DNA of 7,087 nt, taken from the NCBI GenBank assembly GCA_031255955.1, contig JAIRRO010000065.1:1-7087 (forward strand), read 5' to 3'. The stretch is from Oscillospiraceae bacterium. GTDB lineage: Bacteria > Bacillota > Clostridia > Oscillospirales > Oscillospiraceae. Position 1 is the stretch's first letter. The number at the start of each line of letters is the position of its first letter. Shown in pieces: positions 5,217 through 7,087 of the stretch. The position numbers and the translations under genes are program-made. The notes below the pieces were generated by a model that had not been told where the DNA came from, ran no database searches, and saw only the letters and a program-made list of their open reading frames with translations.

Positions 5217-7087
5217 TATTTCGCGCAAGTATGCGCGGTGCCGGTCGCATAGAGGATATTCGCGGCTTTGCGGCACTCCCCGACCATATAGAACGCTGCG
5301 GCACTGTTTGTGAACGCCAGCGCCGCGTCCTGACACGCCCTCATCCCCACGGCAAAGACAACCGTGTCGGCGGGATATTCCGCGTCGTGACACCGCACGC
5401 TGCGCGGCGTTATCTCTGTTACCGCGCAATTGAAGTGTACAGTAATGCCGTTGCGATCCAAGGCGTCCTGCACCGCCATTGCGTGCGTGCTGTTTCCGCC
5501 GTCGCTGATGGCGAACGATTGCTCTAATACGGCGACGTCCGTACCGAACTGCTCCTTCAAGTAAATGGCAAGCTCCGTACCGACAAAGCCCGCGCCGATA
5601 ATCACGACCTTTCCCGTGGCAAGCTGCGGATTCGCAAACACGTCCACCGCCGAAATGCCGCGCTCGCCGCCTTTGATTTTCGGAATAACAGGCTCAGAGC
5701 CTACTGCGGCGATAATTGCGTCAACATCCAATGCCTCGGCGTATTCCGGCGTCACCTCTGTATTCAAGCGAATTTCAACATTTTCCTGTTCAAGCAACGC
5801 GGCTTGCTGCAATATGTATCGGTGCAAAGCGCTCTTAAACGGAACGTCCTTTTCGCATAGTATTCTGCCGCCAAGCTGACCGCTTTTCTCACACAAAAGC
5901 ACATCGTGACCACGTCGTTTCGCCGTCAACGCGGCTTGCATACCGGCGATTCCGCCGCCGATTACCAATATCCGCTGTTTTTCAGGCTCCGGCAACGCGC
6001 GATAGAACTCGCGTTCCAAGCCGATTTCCGGGTTAATCGCGCAAACCTGATCGCCGTGTCCAACCCCCTCCGCAAAACAGGTCAGGCAACGAAGGCATCG
6101 GCGAATCGCGTCCGGCTTGCCCGCGCGCACCTTATTCGGCATATCGGGGTCACATACCAGCTCGCGCCCCATATATACGATATCGGCGATGCCATCAGCC
6201 AACAATTTTTCCATATGATACGGGTCACTAAGTCCGCCAACCGTTGCAACAAGCGAGCTTTTGACGTGCTTCTTGATTGCTCCGGCGTACTCCGCGTTGC
6301 GTCCGGCGGGATAGAACATACTGAGATGCGTACGGGCGAAGGACTCTGAGTTATATCGATCAAATGCACCGACGGATACATGGATAATATCCGCGTGTCC
6401 GTCAAGCTGCTGCGCGATGAGGCAAGCCTCGTCAACCCCGTATCCGTCAACAATTTCGCTGCCCGATATGCGTATTTCAACCGGGAAATCCTGTCCGCAA
6501 ACACGTTTGATTTCATCAATTGCCATAACGGGCAACCGACAGCGATTTTCGGGACTGCCTCCCCATTTATCCGTACGTGTGTTAATCGTCGGCGACATAA
6601 ACTGCTGCAATCCGAATCCGTGCGCGCCGTGCAGGCTGACCATCCCGAAGCCGGCTCGTTTCGCAGCCATTGCCCCTGTGCCGTAGGCGCGTATAAGCTC
6701 AAGGATTTGCTCCTCTGTCATTGCGGAAACCCTTCGACCGTGCATATCCATATCCACCGGACCAAGCGCGGGTTTTTCCTGCGGACCGCCCCGTCCTCCG
6801 GCGTGTGCGCCCTCAAATTGCAGCTCGGCAACGGCAACCGCGCCGTGTCGCGTGACCGCGCTGGCTACACGCGGATAGTTGTAGTTACTAAATGAGATGC
6901 GCATTGGCCAAGTCGGCGCCGCCTCTTCAAACGGACTGATGTCAACCTCGCCGATTGTCAGGGATGCTATGCCGCCCATCGCCTTATGCTCCAGATATGC
7001 CACCTGACTCAGGCTTATTTGACCGCCATATTCAATGTCCGCTCCGCTTACCGGCGCGCCAAACATATGGTTTCGGAACGCCACATT
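5204..7087 (-). CDS. NADH:flavin oxidoreductase, enoate reductase / 2,4-dienoyl-CoA reductase type (5' end outside window)
   Basis: 627 residues are visible; the frame is open at the right edge, so about 15-25 N-terminal residues are missing. Numbering from the Val codon at 7084, the parts in order are: an FMN-binding Old Yellow Enzyme barrel (1 to ~325) with H152-G-A-H155-G-F157 and RTDKWGGSPENR (170-181); a 4Fe-4S site C330-x2-C333-x2-C336-x11-C348, spaced like that of trimethylamine dehydrogenase; an FAD domain (VIGGGIAG, 374-381); an NAD(P)H domain (GAGFVG, 497-502); and the terminal FAD motif V-G-E-C-R-K (601-606). Relatives include BaiCD/BaiH, enoate reductases and dienoyl-CoA reductases, which pass electrons from NAD(P)H through FAD and Fe-S to FMN and reduce activated C=C bonds in the cytoplasm. 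The substrate is unknown. F157 replaces the usual proton-donating Tyr. The stop lies in the right 13-base repeat. Confidence 0.93.
   Translation of the reverse strand, partial: NVAFRNHMFGAPVSGADIEYGGQISLSQVAYLEHKAMGGIASLTIGEVDISPFEEAAPTWPMRISFSNYNYPRVASAVTRHGAVAVAELQFEGAHAGGRGGPQEKPALGPVDMDMHGRRVSAMTEEQILELIRAYGTGAMAAKRAGFGMVSLHGAHGFGLQQFMSPTINTRTDKWGGSPENRCRLPVMAIDEIKRVCGQDFPVEIRISGSEIVDGYGVDEACLIAQQLDGHADIIHVSVGAFDRYNSESFARTHLSMFYPAGRNAEYAGAIKKHVKSSLVATVGGLSDPYHMEKLLADGIADIVYMGRELVCDPDMPNKVRAGKPDAIRRCLRCLTCFAEGVGHGDQVCAINPEIGLEREFYRALPEPEKQRILVIGGGIAGMQAALTAKRRGHDVLLCEKSGQLGGRILCEKDVPFKSALHRYILQQAALLEQENVEIRLNTEVTPEYAEALDVDAIIAAVGSEPVIPKIKGGERGISAVDVFANPQLATGKVVIIGAGFVGTELAIYLKEQFGTDVAVLEQSFAISDGGNSTHAMAVQDALDRNGITVHFNCAVTEITPRSVRCHDAEYPADTVVFAVGMRACQDAALAFTNSAAAFYMVGECRKAANILYATGTAHTCAKYIGG

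Noticed and set aside
6082..6702. Minus-strand open frame of 206 codons and several plus-strand frames over the flavin oxidoreductase
   Set aside because: All lie inside a well-supported oxidoreductase reading frame with intact FMN, Fe-S and FAD motifs, and have no domain-like sequence of their own.
1..7087. CRISPR arrays, tRNA/rRNA genes, transposases or integrases
   Set aside because: No regularly spaced repeats, tRNA-like cloverleaf, rRNA-like sequence or transposase/integrase motifs were seen on either strand.

Overview
The window looks like a chromosomal segment of a fairly GC-rich anaerobic member of the Bacillota, most likely class Clostridia. The grounds are the gene order ileS-lspA-rluD, Gram-positive style ribosome binding sites (AAAGGAG, GGAGG), sigma-A type promoters, and an Fe-S flavoenzyme of the enoate reductase / dienoyl-CoA reductase type that is common in gut Clostridia. 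Genus cannot be told from the sequence.

Left part (1-2056, + strand): a tightly packed housekeeping run. The 3' end of isoleucyl-tRNA synthetase (with its C-terminal four-cysteine zinc site) overlaps the start of lipoprotein signal peptidase LspA by one base (TGATG). LspA in turn overlaps the start of an RluD-type rRNA pseudouridine synthase. LspA carries an unusual acidic, low-complexity C-terminal tail of about 85 residues, and RluD carries a basic insert with a strong DNA hairpin.

Middle (2057-5203): accessory DNA. A minus-strand cupin protein with a C-terminal cysteine cluster converges on rluD and has its own promoter. Divergent from it is a 5'-truncated remnant of a DUF4143-type ATPase, whose AAA domain is gone while its nuclease-like C-terminus survives. 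Next comes a complete gene for a single-chain GmrSD-family protein (DUF262 + DUF1524/HNH), a likely type IV restriction / anti-phage enzyme, with its own promoter and a strong ribosome binding site. It is visibly more A/T-rich than the housekeeping genes.

Right part (5204-7087, minus strand): a large FMN/FAD/4Fe-4S flavin oxidoreductase that runs off the right edge and converges on the GmrSD gene.

The observation most worth following is that the GmrSD gene and its promoter lie between two near-identical 13-base direct repeats, TTACCCCCC(A/G)ATA. The right copy holds the stop codon and last codons of the flavin oxidoreductase. This is what a defence cassette inserted at the 3' end of that gene would leave behind. 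If so, the metabolic genes (flavoenzyme and cupin, both on the minus strand) may once have been closer together. This is inference from short repeats and composition, not proof.
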